Below the pieces are notes generated by a model. The model saw only the letters and a list, made by a program, of their open reading frames with translations, ran no database searches and was not told the DNA's origin. From NCBI RefSeq assembly GCF_001690595.1, contig NZ_LZHH01000001.1:1-39052 (forward strand): a DNA stretch of 39,052 nt. Direction: 5' to 3'. Source of the DNA: Gilliamella sp. Choc5-1 (GTDB lineage: Bacteria; Pseudomonadota; Gammaproteobacteria; Enterobacterales; Orbaceae). Position 1 is the first letter of the stretch, and each line of letters opens with the position of its first letter. The translations under genes were made by a program, and so were the position numbers. Positions 1 through 9,513 of this stretch are shown piece by piece.

Positions 1-2
1 AT

Positions 3-179
3 ATTGAGCAATGGCTTGAATTTTACAATCGAGAAAGAGCGCATTCAGGAAAATATTGTTATGGGAAGACACCATGGCAAACATGGAATGATGCAAAGGG
101 GTTGGTTAAGGAAAAGCAATTGGAGAATTTATTTTGCTCATCGGACACGCATTTTGTTAAAATGAAAGCCGATGAGTAA
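3..179 (+). mobile_element. IS481-type transposase, C-terminal fragment (cut by window start)
   Basis: An open frame enters from the left edge and ends at TAA 177-179, giving 58 residues. It contains EFYNRERAHSGKYCYGKTP, the typical end of the integrase-core (DDE) domain of IS481-like transposases: YN, then R-x-H-x-G and G-x-TP. The catalytic residues would lie upstream of the window, so I cannot say whether the element is intact. About 30 bp after the stop comes what looks like its terminal repeat. The family call rests on recognising this motif, not on a search; a related IS3-group element is possible. Confidence 0.75.
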
Positions 180-182
180 TAT

Positions 183-213
183 GTGTCTGTCAGATTAAGT
201 TTGAGCTACCACA
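183..213. repeat. Probable right terminal inverted repeat of the IS481-type element
   Basis: Read on the minus strand this stretch begins TGTGGTAGCTCAAACTTAAT and continues with CTGACAGACAC. That resembles IS481-family ends, which start with TGT and carry a conserved AACTTAATCTGACA-like block. It lies just after the transposase stop and ends 2 bp before the stop codon of yheS. The left end is outside the window, so pairing with the other repeat and any target-site duplication cannot be seen. Confidence 0.55.
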
Positions 214-215
214 AT

Positions 216-2138
216 TTAATCTAAGTTAAACGATTCCAATTGTTGTTGTAATTCTAACCATTGTAGTTCTGTTTCTTCTAATTGATTTTTAAGTTGGCTT
301 TGCTCTAGTAACAAAGTTGTAAGTTCGTTTTTTTTGCTCGCATCATAGATTGCAGGATCAGACAGTTGTTCTTCAATTTGCTTTAATTGATGGGTTAATT
401 TATCAAGCATCTGTTCTTCTTTTTGTAACTGTTTTTTTATTGGCTGCATTTTTGCACGTAATTCAGCTTGTTTACGTTTTTGCTCTTTACGATATTGAGC
501 TGATATATTACTTGTATTTTCTTTTTTGGGTGAATTTATTTCGTCATTTGATTGGTTATCATCTTTTTGTGCTTCGGCTAACCATTTTTGATAATCATCA
601 AGATCGCCGTCAAATGGTTCAACTTTATGATCATGGACTAAATAGAATTCATCGGTGGTCGAACGCAACAAATGGCGATCATGTGACACCACCACTAATG
701 CACCATCAAAATCAATCAATGCCTCAGTTAGAGCTTGTCGCATATCTAAGTCTAAATGATTGGTTGGCTCGTCTAATAAAAGAAGATTTGGTTTTTGCCA
801 GACAATTAAAGCTAAAACAAGTCGCGCCTTTTCACCACCCGAGAAAGTTTTAACTGGCTCGGTGACTTTGTCGCCTTGAAAATCAAATCCACCTAAATAA
901 TTACGTAGTTCTTGCTCTGTATTTTTCGGTTCGGCAAGTTGCGTTAAATGCCAAAGTGGTGACTCATCGGGGCGTAGATATTCTAATTGATGTTGAGCAA
1001 AATAGCCTAATTGAACACCTTTAGCGAGATTAATATGGCCTTCTTTAGGTGCAAGTTCTCCGGCCAGTAATTTAATCAGTGTTGATTTCCCAGCACCATT
1101 GCGTCCTAATAAGCCAATGCGTGAACCAGGGACTAAATTAAGCTTAATTTTTTCTAGTATAATTTTATCATCATAACCCGCTACAACTTTTTCCATCCTT
1201 AACAAAGGACTTGGTAAGAATTCAGATGGCTTAAAATTAAAATGAAATGGATTATCAACATGAGCAGGTGCAATCAGTTCCATTCTTTCTAGCATTTTTA
1301 TACGGCTTTGTGCCTGTTTAGCTTTTGTTGCTTTGGCTCTAAAGCGATCGATATAATTTTGTAAGTGTGCAACTTTGAGTTGTTGGCTTTCATAAAGAGA
1401 CTGTTGTTGAGCAAGTTTAGTTGAACGTTGGATCTCAAAGGAGGAATAATTGCCCGTATATTCAAATAAACTTTTTTGTTCAATATGAATAATTTTATTG
1501 ACTAAAGGATCTAAAAAATCACGGTCGTGAGAAATTAAGATTAAAGTTCCTTGATAGTTGCTTAGCCATTTTTCAAGCCAGATGACAGCATCTAAATCAA
1601 GGTGATTGGTTGGTTCATCAAGCAATAATAAATCAGAACGACACATTAACGCTTGTGCCAAATTCAATCGCATTCGCCAACCACCAGAATAGGATTTAAC
1701 GGGTGACATTAATTGCTCATTAGAAAACCCCAATCCATGTAATAATGTTGCAGCTCGTGCACGAATTGTCCATGCATCTATGGTATCAAGCTTTTCATGA
1801 ATGACCGCAATTTGTTGACCATTATTTTGCTCATTGGCAATATTTAACTGCTTTTCTAATTGACGATATTCACGATCACCATCAATAGCATATTCAATCG
1901 CTGGGATATCTAATGCAGGTGTTTCTTGATTGACCCAAGCAAGTTGCCATTGCGATGGTATACTTAACGTGCCGGCATCAGCTTGAATTTCACCTTTAAT
2001 TAGTGAAAACAGCGTCGATTTTCCGCAACCATTTTTACCTACTAACCCAACTTTTTGTTTTGGATTAATCGTAGCAGAAGCATTATCTAAAAGTAAATTA
2101 ATACCGCGGCGAACTTGGATGGAGTCAAATACTATCAT
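216..2138 (-). CDS. yheS: ABC-F family ATPase YheS
   Basis: The 640-residue protein is collinear with E. coli YheS (637 residues), a soluble ABC-F ATPase. Members of this family bind the ribosomal E site and relieve particular translation stalls; they are not transporters. Two nucleotide-binding domains are visible. The first has Walker A GKNGCGKST near residue 34, signature SGGWRMRLNLAQAL and Walker B LLLLDEPTNHLDL. The second has Walker A GRNGAGKST, signature SGGEKARLVLAL and another LDEPTNHLDL. A charged linker separates the domains (about residues 235-305), and the last 90 residues are a lysine/glutamine/glutamate-rich predicted coiled coil, the usual C-terminal extension. No membrane segment is present. 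It is divergent from cdaR, and an IS481-type end lies immediately after its stop. Confidence 0.95.
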   Translation of the reverse strand: MIVFDSIQVRRGINLLLDNASATINPKQKVGLVGKNGCGKSTLFSLIKGEIQADAGTLSIPSQWQLAWVNQETPALDIPAIEYAIDGDREYRQLEKQLNIANEQNNGQQIAVIHEKLDTIDAWTIRARAATLLHGLGFSNEQLMSPVKSYSGGWRMRLNLAQALMCRSDLLLLDEPTNHLDLDAVIWLEKWLSNYQGTLILISHDRDFLDPLVNKIIHIEQKSLFEYTGNYSSFEIQRSTKLAQQQSLYESQQLKVAHLQNYIDRFRAKATKAKQAQSRIKMLERMELIAPAHVDNPFHFNFKPSEFLPSPLLRMEKVVAGYDDKIILEKIKLNLVPGSRIGLLGRNGAGKSTLIKLLAGELAPKEGHINLAKGVQLGYFAQHQLEYLRPDESPLWHLTQLAEPKNTEQELRNYLGGFDFQGDKVTEPVKTFSGGEKARLVLALIVWQKPNLLLLDEPTNHLDLDMRQALTEALIDFDGALVVVSHDRHLLRSTTDEFYLVHDHKVEPFDGDLDDYQKWLAEAQKDDNQSNDEINSPKKENTSNISAQYRKEQKRKQAELRAKMQPIKKQLQKEEQMLDKLTHQLKQIEEQLSDPAIYDASKKNELTTLLLEQSQLKNQLEETELQWLELQQQLESFNLD

Positions 2139-2222
2139 GATATTATTATCTATTATTCAAAATAAAATATGTTATGCTAACAAAAATTTAAGTTTATGCA
2201 AAATGAAAATAGGATAACCAAT

Positions 2223-3386
2223 ATGGTAATGAACTCTTATAGCCTAAACCCCAAAATTGCTCAACAAATTGTTGAAAGAACCATGAAGATTATTGATTGC
2301 AATATCAATGTAATGGACGCTCATGGTTGTATTATTGGCAGTGGTGATTTAGAGCGTATTGGGGAATTACATGAAGGTGCTATGTTAGCCATTTCTCAAA
2401 AACGTACAGTTTCAATTGATAGCATTATGGTAAAACGCTTACAAGGTGTTAAAGCAGGTATAAACTTACCATTAAAACTTAATGATAGGATTGTTGGTGT
2501 AATTGGATTAACTGGAGAACCTTCCGATATTTGGCAATTTGGAGAGCTTGTTCGCATGTCTGCAGAAATGATGATGGAACAAACTCATTTATTACAAGAG
2601 CTTTCTTATGATAATCGTTTAAAAGAAGAGCTTGTTCTAACGTTGATTGAAAAAGAAACCTTGCCAAGTAGTATGGCTCAATGGGTAAAACGATTAGATA
2701 TCGATTTAAAATCACCATTAGTTGTTGGCATAATAGAGGTTGATAGTGGACAACTTGGTATTGATACAGCAATGAGCGAACTACAAAATTTGCAATCACA
2801 GATACAAATTTTAAGTAAGCATAATTTAGTGGCGATAAAATCAATCACTGAATTAGTTATGTTAATTCCTGCACTTAACCGATATAGGCGATGGGATTTA
2901 TTGGAACATAAGAAAAAATTAGAACAACTTATTGTCACAATAAAAAATACGACTCAATTAGATATTCGAATTTCACTTGGTAATTACTTTGATCAACATC
3001 CTTACCCATTAATCAAATCTTATCAAACAGCAAAAACGACGATGCTAATTGGCAAACAAAAAATGCCTAATATTCGTAATTATTATTATCAAGAATTGAT
3101 TTTACCTGTGTTATTACATGAATTAAGCTACGATTGGCAAGCAGAAGAATTATTATTGCCTTTAAAAAAGTTAAGGCAAGGCGATAATAATGGCGTTTTA
3201 CAAAATACTTTACAAACATGGTTTAAAAACAATGTTCATAATGGTGATACAGCTAATGAATTGTTTATTCATCGTAATACGTTAGAGTATCGACTAAATA
3301 AAATCGCTAAGTTAACAGGTTTAAATCTTACCAAATTTGATGATCGGTTACTTTTGTATATTGGTTTACAACTTAACAAAAGTTAA
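2223..3386 (+). CDS. cdaR: Sugar diacid utilisation regulator CdaR
   Basis: This is a transcriptional activator of the glucarate/galactarate/glycerate genes. The N-terminal half is the sugar-diacid recognition domain: INVMDA, IIGSGD and ERIGELHEGA all match E. coli CdaR. The C-terminus is the PucR-type helix-turn-helix, ending FIHRNTLEYRLNKIAKLTGL then FDDRLLLY. I start it at ATG 2223 (387 residues; E. coli CdaR has 385) because AGGA lies 8 bases upstream and the alignment begins there. An in-frame ATG at 2196 would add nine unmatched residues. It sits next to the genes it is expected to control (garD, gudP-gudD-garLRK). A hairpin terminator follows. Confidence 0.95.
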   Translation: MVMNSYSLNPKIAQQIVERTMKIIDCNINVMDAHGCIIGSGDLERIGELHEGAMLAISQKRTVSIDSIMVKRLQGVKAGINLPLKLNDRIVGVIGLTGEPSDIWQFGELVRMSAEMMMEQTHLLQELSYDNRLKEELVLTLIEKETLPSSMAQWVKRLDIDLKSPLVVGIIEVDSGQLGIDTAMSELQNLQSQIQILSKHNLVAIKSITELVMLIPALNRYRRWDLLEHKKKLEQLIVTIKNTTQLDIRISLGNYFDQHPYPLIKSYQTAKTTMLIGKQKMPNIRNYYYQELILPVLLHELSYDWQAEELLLPLKKLRQGDNNGVLQNTLQTWFKNNVHNGDTANELFIHRNTLEYRLNKIAKLTGLNLTKFDDRLLLYIGLQLNKS

Positions 3387-3387
3387 C

Positions 3388-3442
3388 CAAGCTTATTTGG
3401 TTTTTATACAGGTTTAATAGACACTAAATAAGCTTGATTTTT
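3388..3442 (+). terminator. Terminator after cdaR
   Basis: An 11-bp perfect stem (CAAGCTTATTT at 3388-3398 with AAATAAGCTTG at 3426-3436) closes a 27-base loop and is followed by ATTTTT. It begins 2 bases after the cdaR stop. The long loop makes it less typical than a short hairpin. It also lies downstream of convergent garD, but on that strand no T-run follows. Confidence 0.55.
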
Positions 3443-3476
3443 AAGTAACAGCAAGTATTAATTTGTGATAGATTAT

Positions 3477-5027
3477 TTATGTAATTGGTGCGGGATTAAA
3501 AATTGCTAACGGGTTATATAATTTCCAATGATCTGACCATGGTTTCTTTCTTCCACTTGCTACATCTAAAATCAAATGAAATAGTCTCCAACCTATATCT
3601 TCAATTGTTGCTTTTCCTAAAGCAATATCGCCGGCACTAATATCAATTAAATCAAACCACTGTTCAGCCACAATATTACGGCTAGACATCTTTATAACAG
3701 GTACCATAGCTAGCCCATAAGGCGTCCCTCGTCCTGTGGTGAAAACCTGTAAAGTGATTCCTGATGCGACTTGTTGAGCACCACAAACAAAATCACTTGC
3801 TGGTGTTGCGGCAAAAATCAACCCCTTTTTAGTTGGGCGTTGACCAGGAGATAGAACCTCAACAATTGGGCTTGTTCCTGATTTAGCAATTGATCCCATT
3901 GCTTTTTCGACTATATTATTTAATCCTCCCTTTTTATTTCCTGGAGTTGTATTTGCACTACGATCGACTTTTCCTGCAGCAAGGTATTCATCATACCACT
4001 GCATCTCACGAATTAGTGCTTTACCAACCTCTTCATTATCGGCTCTAGGTGTAAGCAAATGAATACCGTCACGAACTTCAGTTACTTCTGAAAACATCAC
4101 GGTTGCTCCACATCTAACCAACAAATCAGAAGCAAATCCTACAGAAGGATTTGATGTGACGCCAGAAAAAGCATCACTACCTCCACATTGCATACCTATT
4201 ACTAATTCTGATACCGGAACAGTTTCCCTTTGGCGCTGATTTAATCGTTGTAAATGCTTTTCAGCTACAATTAAAATCTTATCTATCATGGTTTTAAAAC
4301 CACGTTCATCTTGCAATGTAATTAGATCATCATTTTCTATTTTTATCGGAATGGAATCTTCAGTACCTTTTAGTAATTTTTCTGGTTGAAGTTTTTCACA
4401 CCCTAAACTCACAACCATAATTTCACCACCAAAATTAGGATTTTTAGCTAAATTATGAATGGATCTTATTGGTACAATAGCTGCTGGAGCATCAATAGCG
4501 ACGCCACACCCATAAAGGTGTGTTAATGGAACAACACCATCGACATTAGGATATTTAGGTAATAAATCACGTTCTATGATTTTTGATACATAATCCACAA
4601 CACCAGAAACACAATTAACACTCATTGTAATACCAAGAATATTACGCGTACCAACGGAACCATCTTTATTACGATAACCTTCAAAAGTATAACCATCTAA
4701 AGGTGGAAGTGGTTTTACCTTTTTGGTTGCAATTTCCAGTTCGCGTAACTCAGGGGCTGTAGGCATTTGAGTAACCGATTCGTTAATCCAGCTACCTTTA
4801 GAAATGTCTGTTTTTGCAAAACCGATTACTTCACCATAACGGATAATTTCTTGCCCTTGTTTTATATCGTTTAAAGCAACTTTATGACCTTGTGGGACAT
4901 ATTCTATTAACATTAACCCATCTGAAAAAATAGTTCCTTTCTGTAATCCCCCATCATTTACAACAATAGCGACATTATCGTTCTCTTTAATTTTGATATA
5001 GAGTGGTTTATTACTATGGTGTTCCAT
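3477..5027 (-). CDS. garD: Galactarate dehydratase
   Basis: The 516-residue protein dehydrates D-galactarate to 5-dehydro-4-deoxy-D-glucarate, the point where the galactarate branch joins the glucarate branch. It matches E. coli GarD (523 residues) along its length. The N-terminal SAF-like domain (about 1-95) has [16 protein letters not shown] and GHKVALNDI. The large UxaA-type domain has [42 protein letters not shown] and the C-terminal [11 protein letters not shown]. The conserved cysteines of the catalytic domain are present. The start is supported by GGGAG 7 bases upstream. It is divergent from gudP and shares a 449-bp regulatory region with it, so co-control by CdaR and CRP is likely. 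The standard pathway uses this enzyme for galactarate and GudD for glucarate. Confidence 0.95.
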   Translation of the reverse strand: MEHHSNKPLYIKIKENDNVAIVVNDGGLQKGTIFSDGLMLIEYVPQGHKVALNDIKQGQEIIRYGEVIGFAKTDISKGSWINESVTQMPTAPELRELEIATKKVKPLPPLDGYTFEGYRNKDGSVGTRNILGITMSVNCVSGVVDYVSKIIERDLLPKYPNVDGVVPLTHLYGCGVAIDAPAAIVPIRSIHNLAKNPNFGGEIMVVSLGCEKLQPEKLLKGTEDSIPIKIENDDLITLQDERGFKTMIDKILIVAEKHLQRLNQRQRETVPVSELVIGMQCGGSDAFSGVTSNPSVGFASDLLVRCGATVMFSEVTEVRDGIHLLTPRADNEEVGKALIREMQWYDEYLAAGKVDRSANTTPGNKKGGLNNIVEKAMGSIAKSGTSPIVEVLSPGQRPTKKGLIFAATPASDFVCGAQQVASGITLQVFTTGRGTPYGLAMVPVIKMSSRNIVAEQWFDLIDISAGDIALGKATIEDIGWRLFHLILDVASGRKKPWSDHWKLYNPLAIFNPAPIT

Positions 5028-5476
5028 TGTTCAACTCCCATAACATACTTTAACGTGTATCCATTAATCATAATCGGAATGCTCATTACATTACAGCGAT
5101 GATTTTACTGATTTGTTTTTCATATATTAAATGTAAAAATCATAAATAACATTGTGAATATGCATAATAAATAAAAGAAATATCGATATTAATTTGTGCG
5201 TTTTTTCATAAAAATGTGTTGTATATCACAAAATTAACACAACAGGCTAAAAATATGTGAAGAAGATAACATTATGTTGTGCAAATCAACAAAAATAAAT
5301 GTTATTTTAATGATTATTTTGTTTATTTTTATAATGAAATCCATCTCCTAACTACCCATAATAATTTATTAATAATAGATTACTGAGAAATATTTAATAA
5401 CTATTTATTTTCTACTCAGCGACATCTGTAAAAGTTCAGGATTAATAAATTCAAAAGTCAGTGTAGGAGTTAAAAA
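5028..5476. promoter_or_regulatory. Divergent garD/gudP regulatory region
   Basis: This 449-bp AT-rich stretch has no convincing gene. It separates divergent garD and gudP, so it should hold both promoters. Seen directly: a CRP-like palindrome at 5212-5233, two TTGTGC blocks (5194-5199 and 5277-5282), and a TATAAT at 5330-5335 facing gudP with only a poor -35 upstream. A weak -35 fits an activated promoter. I do not know the CdaR operator well enough to place it. The gudP start has AGGAG about 7 bases upstream. Confidence 0.6.
5212..5233. promoter_or_regulatory. Predicted CRP (cAMP receptor protein) site
   Basis: The sequence contains TGTGT-TGTATA-TCACA. This matches the CRP palindrome TGTGA-N6-TCACA at nine of ten arm positions, with A/T flanks as in strong sites. 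It lies between garD and gudP, where catabolite control of sugar-acid genes is expected. The centre is about 195 bp from the garD start and about 254 bp from the gudP start, so it is nearer garD; which promoter it serves cannot be decided from sequence. Confidence 0.6.
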
Positions 5477-6808
5477 ATGGAAATAAACCAAAAGATACAA
5501 AAGAAAACGAACGTCAGATGGATGACGGTTATTTTTCTTTTTATTGTTACTGCCATTAATTATGGCGATCGAGCAACATTAGGTATCGCTGGAAAGTCAA
5601 TGTCTGGTGAGCTAGGATTTGATGCAGCAGCAATGGGGTGGGTTATGTCTTCATTTGGTATAGCCTATGTAATAGGGCAATTACCAGGTGGTTGGCTATT
5701 AGATAGATTTGGTTCAAAACGCGTTTACTTTTTTAGTATTTTATTTTGGTCTATTTTTACCTTATTGCAAGGTACTGTGCATTTCTTCATTGGTGCTTGG
5801 GCACTGATTATGCTGTTCACTTTTCGTTTTTTGATGGGCCTTGCTGAAGCGCCTTCATTCCCAGGAAATAGCCGTATAACAGCGGCTTGGTTTCCAGCCA
5901 AAGAAAGAGCGACAGCAGTTGCAATTTTTAATTCTGCACAGTATTTTGCCACAGTTATTTTTGCGCCAATTATGGGGTGGTTAACTCATGAATATGGTTG
6001 GCAATCGGTTTTCTTCTTTATGGGTGGGTTAGGTATTGTTGTTAGCATTGCAACACTTATTATGATTCGAAATCCAAAAGATCACGCATGGGCAAATCAA
6101 GCCGAAGTTGACTACATTATTGAGGGTGGTGCGCTGGTTGACATGGATCAGAAGAAATCTGATGGCAAAAAGGAAGGACCAAAATTAGGTTATTTAACTC
6201 AACTTCTTACAAACAGAATGTTACTTGGTATTTATTTAGGTCAGTATTGTATTAACTGTTTAACGTTTTTCTTTATCACTTGGTTCCCTATTTATTTAGC
6301 TACACAACGAGGAATGAATATTAAAGAAGTTGGCTTTGCTGCAGCCATTCCTGCTATTTGTGGGTTTATTGGTGGAATCAGTGGTGGGATTTTTTCTGAT
6401 TTTCTAATGCGGAAAACGGGCTCGCTTTCAATTGCGCGTAAAACGCCAATTATTTTAGGAATGCTATTTTCGATGACAATGATTTTATGTAATTACGTCG
6501 ATTCGATTGCATTAGTTATTCTATTCATGTCAATGGCCTTCTTTGGTAAAGGTGTGGGGGCATTAGGTTGGGCTGTCATGGCAGATACTGCACCAAAAGA
6601 AATGAGCGGACTTGCTGGTGGATTATTCAATATGTTTGGTAATGCATCTAGTATTATTTCTCCAATTATTATTGGTTACATTGTTGCATGGACAGGTCGA
6701 TTTGAATGGGCTTTAGTTTTTGTGGCTGGACATGCTTTGGTTGCAGCATTTAGTTACCTTATGCTTGTTGGACCAATCAAACGTATGGAATTAAAGAAAA
6801 AACCATAA
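5477..6808 (+). CDS. gudP: D-glucarate/D-galactarate MFS transporter
   Basis: The protein has 443 residues and about twelve hydrophobic segments and is an inner-membrane proton symporter of the anion:cation symporter branch of the major facilitator superfamily. It follows E. coli GudP closely (NYGDRATL, YVIGQLPGGWLLDRFGSKRV, LAEAPSFPGNSRI, FNSAQYFATVIFAPIMGWLT, GKGVGALGWAVMADTAPKE) and is closer to GudP than to GarP at most differing positions I could recall. The GGWLLDRFGSKR loop between the second and third helices is the MFS signature. It is the first gene of the plus-strand aldarate operon and the only uptake gene in the locus, so it probably carries both substrates. AGGAG lies about 7 bases before ATG. 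Confidence 0.92.
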   Translation: MEINQKIQKKTNVRWMTVIFLFIVTAINYGDRATLGIAGKSMSGELGFDAAAMGWVMSSFGIAYVIGQLPGGWLLDRFGSKRVYFFSILFWSIFTLLQGTVHFFIGAWALIMLFTFRFLMGLAEAPSFPGNSRITAAWFPAKERATAVAIFNSAQYFATVIFAPIMGWLTHEYGWQSVFFFMGGLGIVVSIATLIMIRNPKDHAWANQAEVDYIIEGGALVDMDQKKSDGKKEGPKLGYLTQLLTNRMLLGIYLGQYCINCLTFFFITWFPIYLATQRGMNIKEVGFAAAIPAICGFIGGISGGIFSDFLMRKTGSLSIARKTPIILGMLFSMTMILCNYVDSIALVILFMSMAFFGKGVGALGWAVMADTAPKEMSGLAGGLFNMFGNASSIISPIIIGYIVAWTGRFEWALVFVAGHALVAAFSYLMLVGPIKRMELKKKP

Positions 6809-6850
6809 TATTGTCAACTAACATTAATTTAGTATCAAGGAGATTGTTTT

Positions 6851-7286
6851 ATGCATACTCAACCAGTTTCGATCATTAAGTCTATGCTATATAAATGGTG
6901 ATTAGCTACTTAATTATGCCATAAAGTTGAGTAAAGGGCTTAATTATATTCTTACTTATGCAGAAGAACTACGTAGTGTAGATAACAGCTATTTAAGACG
7001 AGAAATAATGTTAGAAGAATTTTGTCGAGCAACAAGCTTACCAACAGCACTATATACCTACTAGATAGCTGGCAAGAAGGTAAAGATTGTTTAACAAAAG
7101 CCCTTACAAATCACGAATGGAAAAATAAACTTGATCTAGGTTATTGAATTAGATATGCAACAGGTTAAAAAAGCAAACGAACTATATAAAAAATTGTCGA
7201 ACAGGCTTGTAGCGATGATATTGAAAATACAGTATCTCATTGATAACTAGAAGTTTGACCGTAGGCATCCACGTATGGTTCGTTAA
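6851..7286 (+). pseudogene. Decayed glucarate dehydratase-related gene (gudX-like relic)
   Basis: A good ribosome site (AAGGAG) precedes ATG 6851, but the frame stops after 16 codons. Pieces of a GudD/GudX-type protein follow in order, in shifting frames. First come LTYAEELR and REIMLEEFCRATSLPTA, matching gudD LTYAEDPC and [16 protein letters not shown]. Next is ELDMQQVKKANELYKKL, matching [17 protein letters not shown]. Last come QYLIDN, a stop, KFDRRHPRMVR and TAA 7284-7286, matching the family end [18 protein letters not shown]. Most of the middle of the gene is deleted and several stops interrupt it. E. coli has gudX exactly here, between gudP and gudD, so this is best read as a dying gudX orthologue; a tandem gudD duplicate is the alternative. 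Confidence 0.85.
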
Positions 7287-7324
7287 AACAGATTTATACA
7301 AATTAAAAAAATAAAGAGGTAACT

Positions 7325-8659
7325 ATGATTTCATCAACACCAATTATTACTGAAATGCACGTCTATCCAGTAGCTGGCTATGATAGCATGTTATTAAATT
7401 TAAGTGGTGCGCATTCGCCTTATTTTACACGGAATATCGTTATTCTTAAAGATAATTCGGGTAATATCGGTTTAGGAGAAGTACCATGTGTTGGCGTTGT
7501 CACCCAAACGCTAGAAGACGCAAAATCGCTCGTTATTGGGCAATCAATTGCGCAATACAAAAATGTTATGAACCGAGTTCGCAATCAATTTGCTGATCGT
7601 GATGTAGGTGGGCGAGGCAACCAAACTTTTGACCAACGTTCCACTATTCACGTGGTGACCGCCATTGAATCCGCCATGTTAGACTTATTAGGCAAACATC
7701 TTGGCGTAACGGTAGCTTCATTACTTGGTGATGGACAGCAACGAGATGAAGTTGAGATGTTAGGGTATTTATTTTATATTGGAGACAGCCAAAAAACAGA
7801 TCTCCCTTATCAAAATCAATCTGAAGATAAATTTGATTGGTATCGATTACGGCATGAAGAGGCATTAACGCCAGAAAAGATAGCTCGTTTAGCCGAGGCA
7901 ACTTATGAAAAATATGGTTTTCGAGATTTCAAATTAAAAGGCGGTGTTTTATCGGCAGAAGATGAAGCCGAAGCAGTCATAGCGATTAAAAAGAAATTCC
8001 CTAATGCACGAGTAACCTTAGACCCAAACGGTGGTTGGTTATTGGATGAAGCAATACGGATAGGTAAATATTTGAAAGATACACTAACCTATGCCGAAGA
8101 TCCTTGTGGAGCTGAACAAGGCTTTTCAGGACGCGAAATTATGGCCGAATTTAGACGTGCGACAGGATTACCAACGGCAACTAATATGATTGCAACAGAT
8201 TGGCGTCAAATGGTACACACATTATCTTTACAATCGGTTGATATTCCACTTGCGGATCCACATTTTTGGACCATGAATGGATCTGTCCGTGTGGCTCAAA
8301 TGTGTCATGAATTTGGTTTAACTTGGGGATCTCATTCAAATAATCATTTTGATATCTCACTTGCGATGTTTACTCATGTTGGTGCGGCAGCACCAGGCAA
8401 TCCGACAGCACTTGATACACATTGGATTTGGCAAGAAGGAAACCAACGTTTAACAAAAGACCCTTTACAAATTGTTAATGGAAAAATCAAAGTTCCTGAA
8501 AAACCTGGTTTAGGGATCGAAATTGATATGGATCAGGTAATGAAAGCACATGAATTATTTAAAGGTATGAAACTGGGTAATCGTAATGATGCTATTGCTA
8601 TGCAATATCTAATACCTGGTTGGCAATTTGATAATAAAAAACCTTGTTTAGTTAGATAA
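7325..8659 (+). CDS. gudD: Glucarate dehydratase
   Basis: The 444-residue enolase-superfamily enzyme dehydrates D-glucarate (and L-idarate) to 5-dehydro-4-deoxy-D-glucarate. It aligns with E. coli GudD (446 residues) with a constant offset of two, so the catalytic residues can be located: the KxK pair at K203 and K205 (FKLKGG), metal ligands D233, E258 and N287 ([21 protein letters not shown]), and the general base H337 in [10 protein letters not shown]. The family tail, [14 protein letters not shown], is complete. It lies downstream of gudP and the gudX relic, with AGAGG before the ATG. Its product goes to GarL, encoded 48 bp downstream. Confidence 0.96.
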   Translation: MISSTPIITEMHVYPVAGYDSMLLNLSGAHSPYFTRNIVILKDNSGNIGLGEVPCVGVVTQTLEDAKSLVIGQSIAQYKNVMNRVRNQFADRDVGGRGNQTFDQRSTIHVVTAIESAMLDLLGKHLGVTVASLLGDGQQRDEVEMLGYLFYIGDSQKTDLPYQNQSEDKFDWYRLRHEEALTPEKIARLAEATYEKYGFRDFKLKGGVLSAEDEAEAVIAIKKKFPNARVTLDPNGGWLLDEAIRIGKYLKDTLTYAEDPCGAEQGFSGREIMAEFRRATGLPTATNMIATDWRQMVHTLSLQSVDIPLADPHFWTMNGSVRVAQMCHEFGLTWGSHSNNHFDISLAMFTHVGAAAPGNPTALDTHWIWQEGNQRLTKDPLQIVNGKIKVPEKPGLGIEIDMDQVMKAHELFKGMKLGNRNDAIAMQYLIPGWQFDNKKPCLVR

Positions 8660-8707
8660 GTTAATTTTATTATCGAACACAGAGTGTAAAAAATACGAAG
8701 GTAAATT

Positions 8708-9478
8708 ATGAAAAAAACAACATGCCACAATCAATTTAAACAAGATATGCTGGCAAAAAAACAATTGATTGGTTGTTGGGCTGCATTAGGCAGCCCTATT
8801 ACGACAGAAATACTTGGACTAGCGGGTTTTGATTGGTTATTGCTTGATGGAGAGCACGCAGTTAATGATGTTATCTCATTTGTGCCGCAATTAATGGCAT
8901 TAAAAGACAGTGTCAGTGCGCCTGTCGTTCGCCCTTCATGGAATGATCAGGTCCTTATTAAACGCTTACTTGATATCGGTTTTTATAACTTTTTGATACC
9001 TTATGTTGAGACAGCAGAACAAGCAAAACTTGCTGTTTCTTATACACGATATCCACCTGAGGGAGTGAGAGGTGTTTCTGTTGCTCATCGAAGTAATATT
9101 TATGGAACGATTCCTGATTATTTCCAAAAAATTAACAAAAATATTTGTGTGATGGTACAAGTAGAAACACAACAGGCGGTTAATAATGTAGAGTCCATTG
9201 TAGCTGTTGATGGTGTCGACGGTATTTTTATTGGTCCAAGTGACCTTTCTGCTTCCTTAGGATATTTTGGAAATCCAAAGCATCCTGATGTTCAAATGGC
9301 AATCAAAAAAGTTTTTAATGAAGCTAAAAAGCAAAGTAAAGCTTGTGGTATTTTAGCAACTATAGAGGCTGATGCTCGTCAGTATATTGATATGGGAGCA
9401 ACTTTTGTTGCCGTCGGTAATGATCTTGGTCTGTTAAGAAATTCTACACAATCATTAGCAGATAAATTTTTTAAATAA
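8708..9478 (+). CDS. garL: 5-keto-4-deoxy-D-glucarate aldolase
   Basis: The 256-residue protein has the same length as E. coli GarL. It is a class II aldolase of the HpcH/HpaI family that splits 5-keto-4-deoxy-glucarate (the common product of GudD and GarD) into pyruvate and tartronate semialdehyde. Visible motifs are [12 protein letters not shown] with the catalytic base H50, QVETQQAV with metal ligand E153, and [10 protein letters not shown] with metal ligand D179. No signal or membrane segment is seen, so it is cytoplasmic. It lies between gudD and garR in one orientation with short gaps. AAGG sits about 6 bases before the ATG. Confidence 0.96.
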   Translation: MKKTTCHNQFKQDMLAKKQLIGCWAALGSPITTEILGLAGFDWLLLDGEHAVNDVISFVPQLMALKDSVSAPVVRPSWNDQVLIKRLLDIGFYNFLIPYVETAEQAKLAVSYTRYPPEGVRGVSVAHRSNIYGTIPDYFQKINKNICVMVQVETQQAVNNVESIVAVDGVDGIFIGPSDLSASLGYFGNPKHPDVQMAIKKVFNEAKKQSKACGILATIEADARQYIDMGATFVAVGNDLGLLRNSTQSLADKFFK

Positions 9479-9513
9479 CAATTATTATTTTCATTATAAA
9501 AGAGGAGAGTAAA

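Noticed and set aside
350-853. Long plus-strand open frame (167 codons) inside yheS
   Set aside because: It is antisense to the conserved ATPase gene, encodes no recognisable motif, and has no ribosome site.
2196-2222. Upstream ATG for cdaR
   Set aside because: It adds nine residues without family match and has no Shine-Dalgarno; ATG 2223 has AGGA at good spacing.
5100-5147. Imperfect inverted repeat ATGATTTTAC...GTAAAAATCAT near garD
   Set aside because: The long gap and AT bias make chance likely; I cannot tie it to CdaR.
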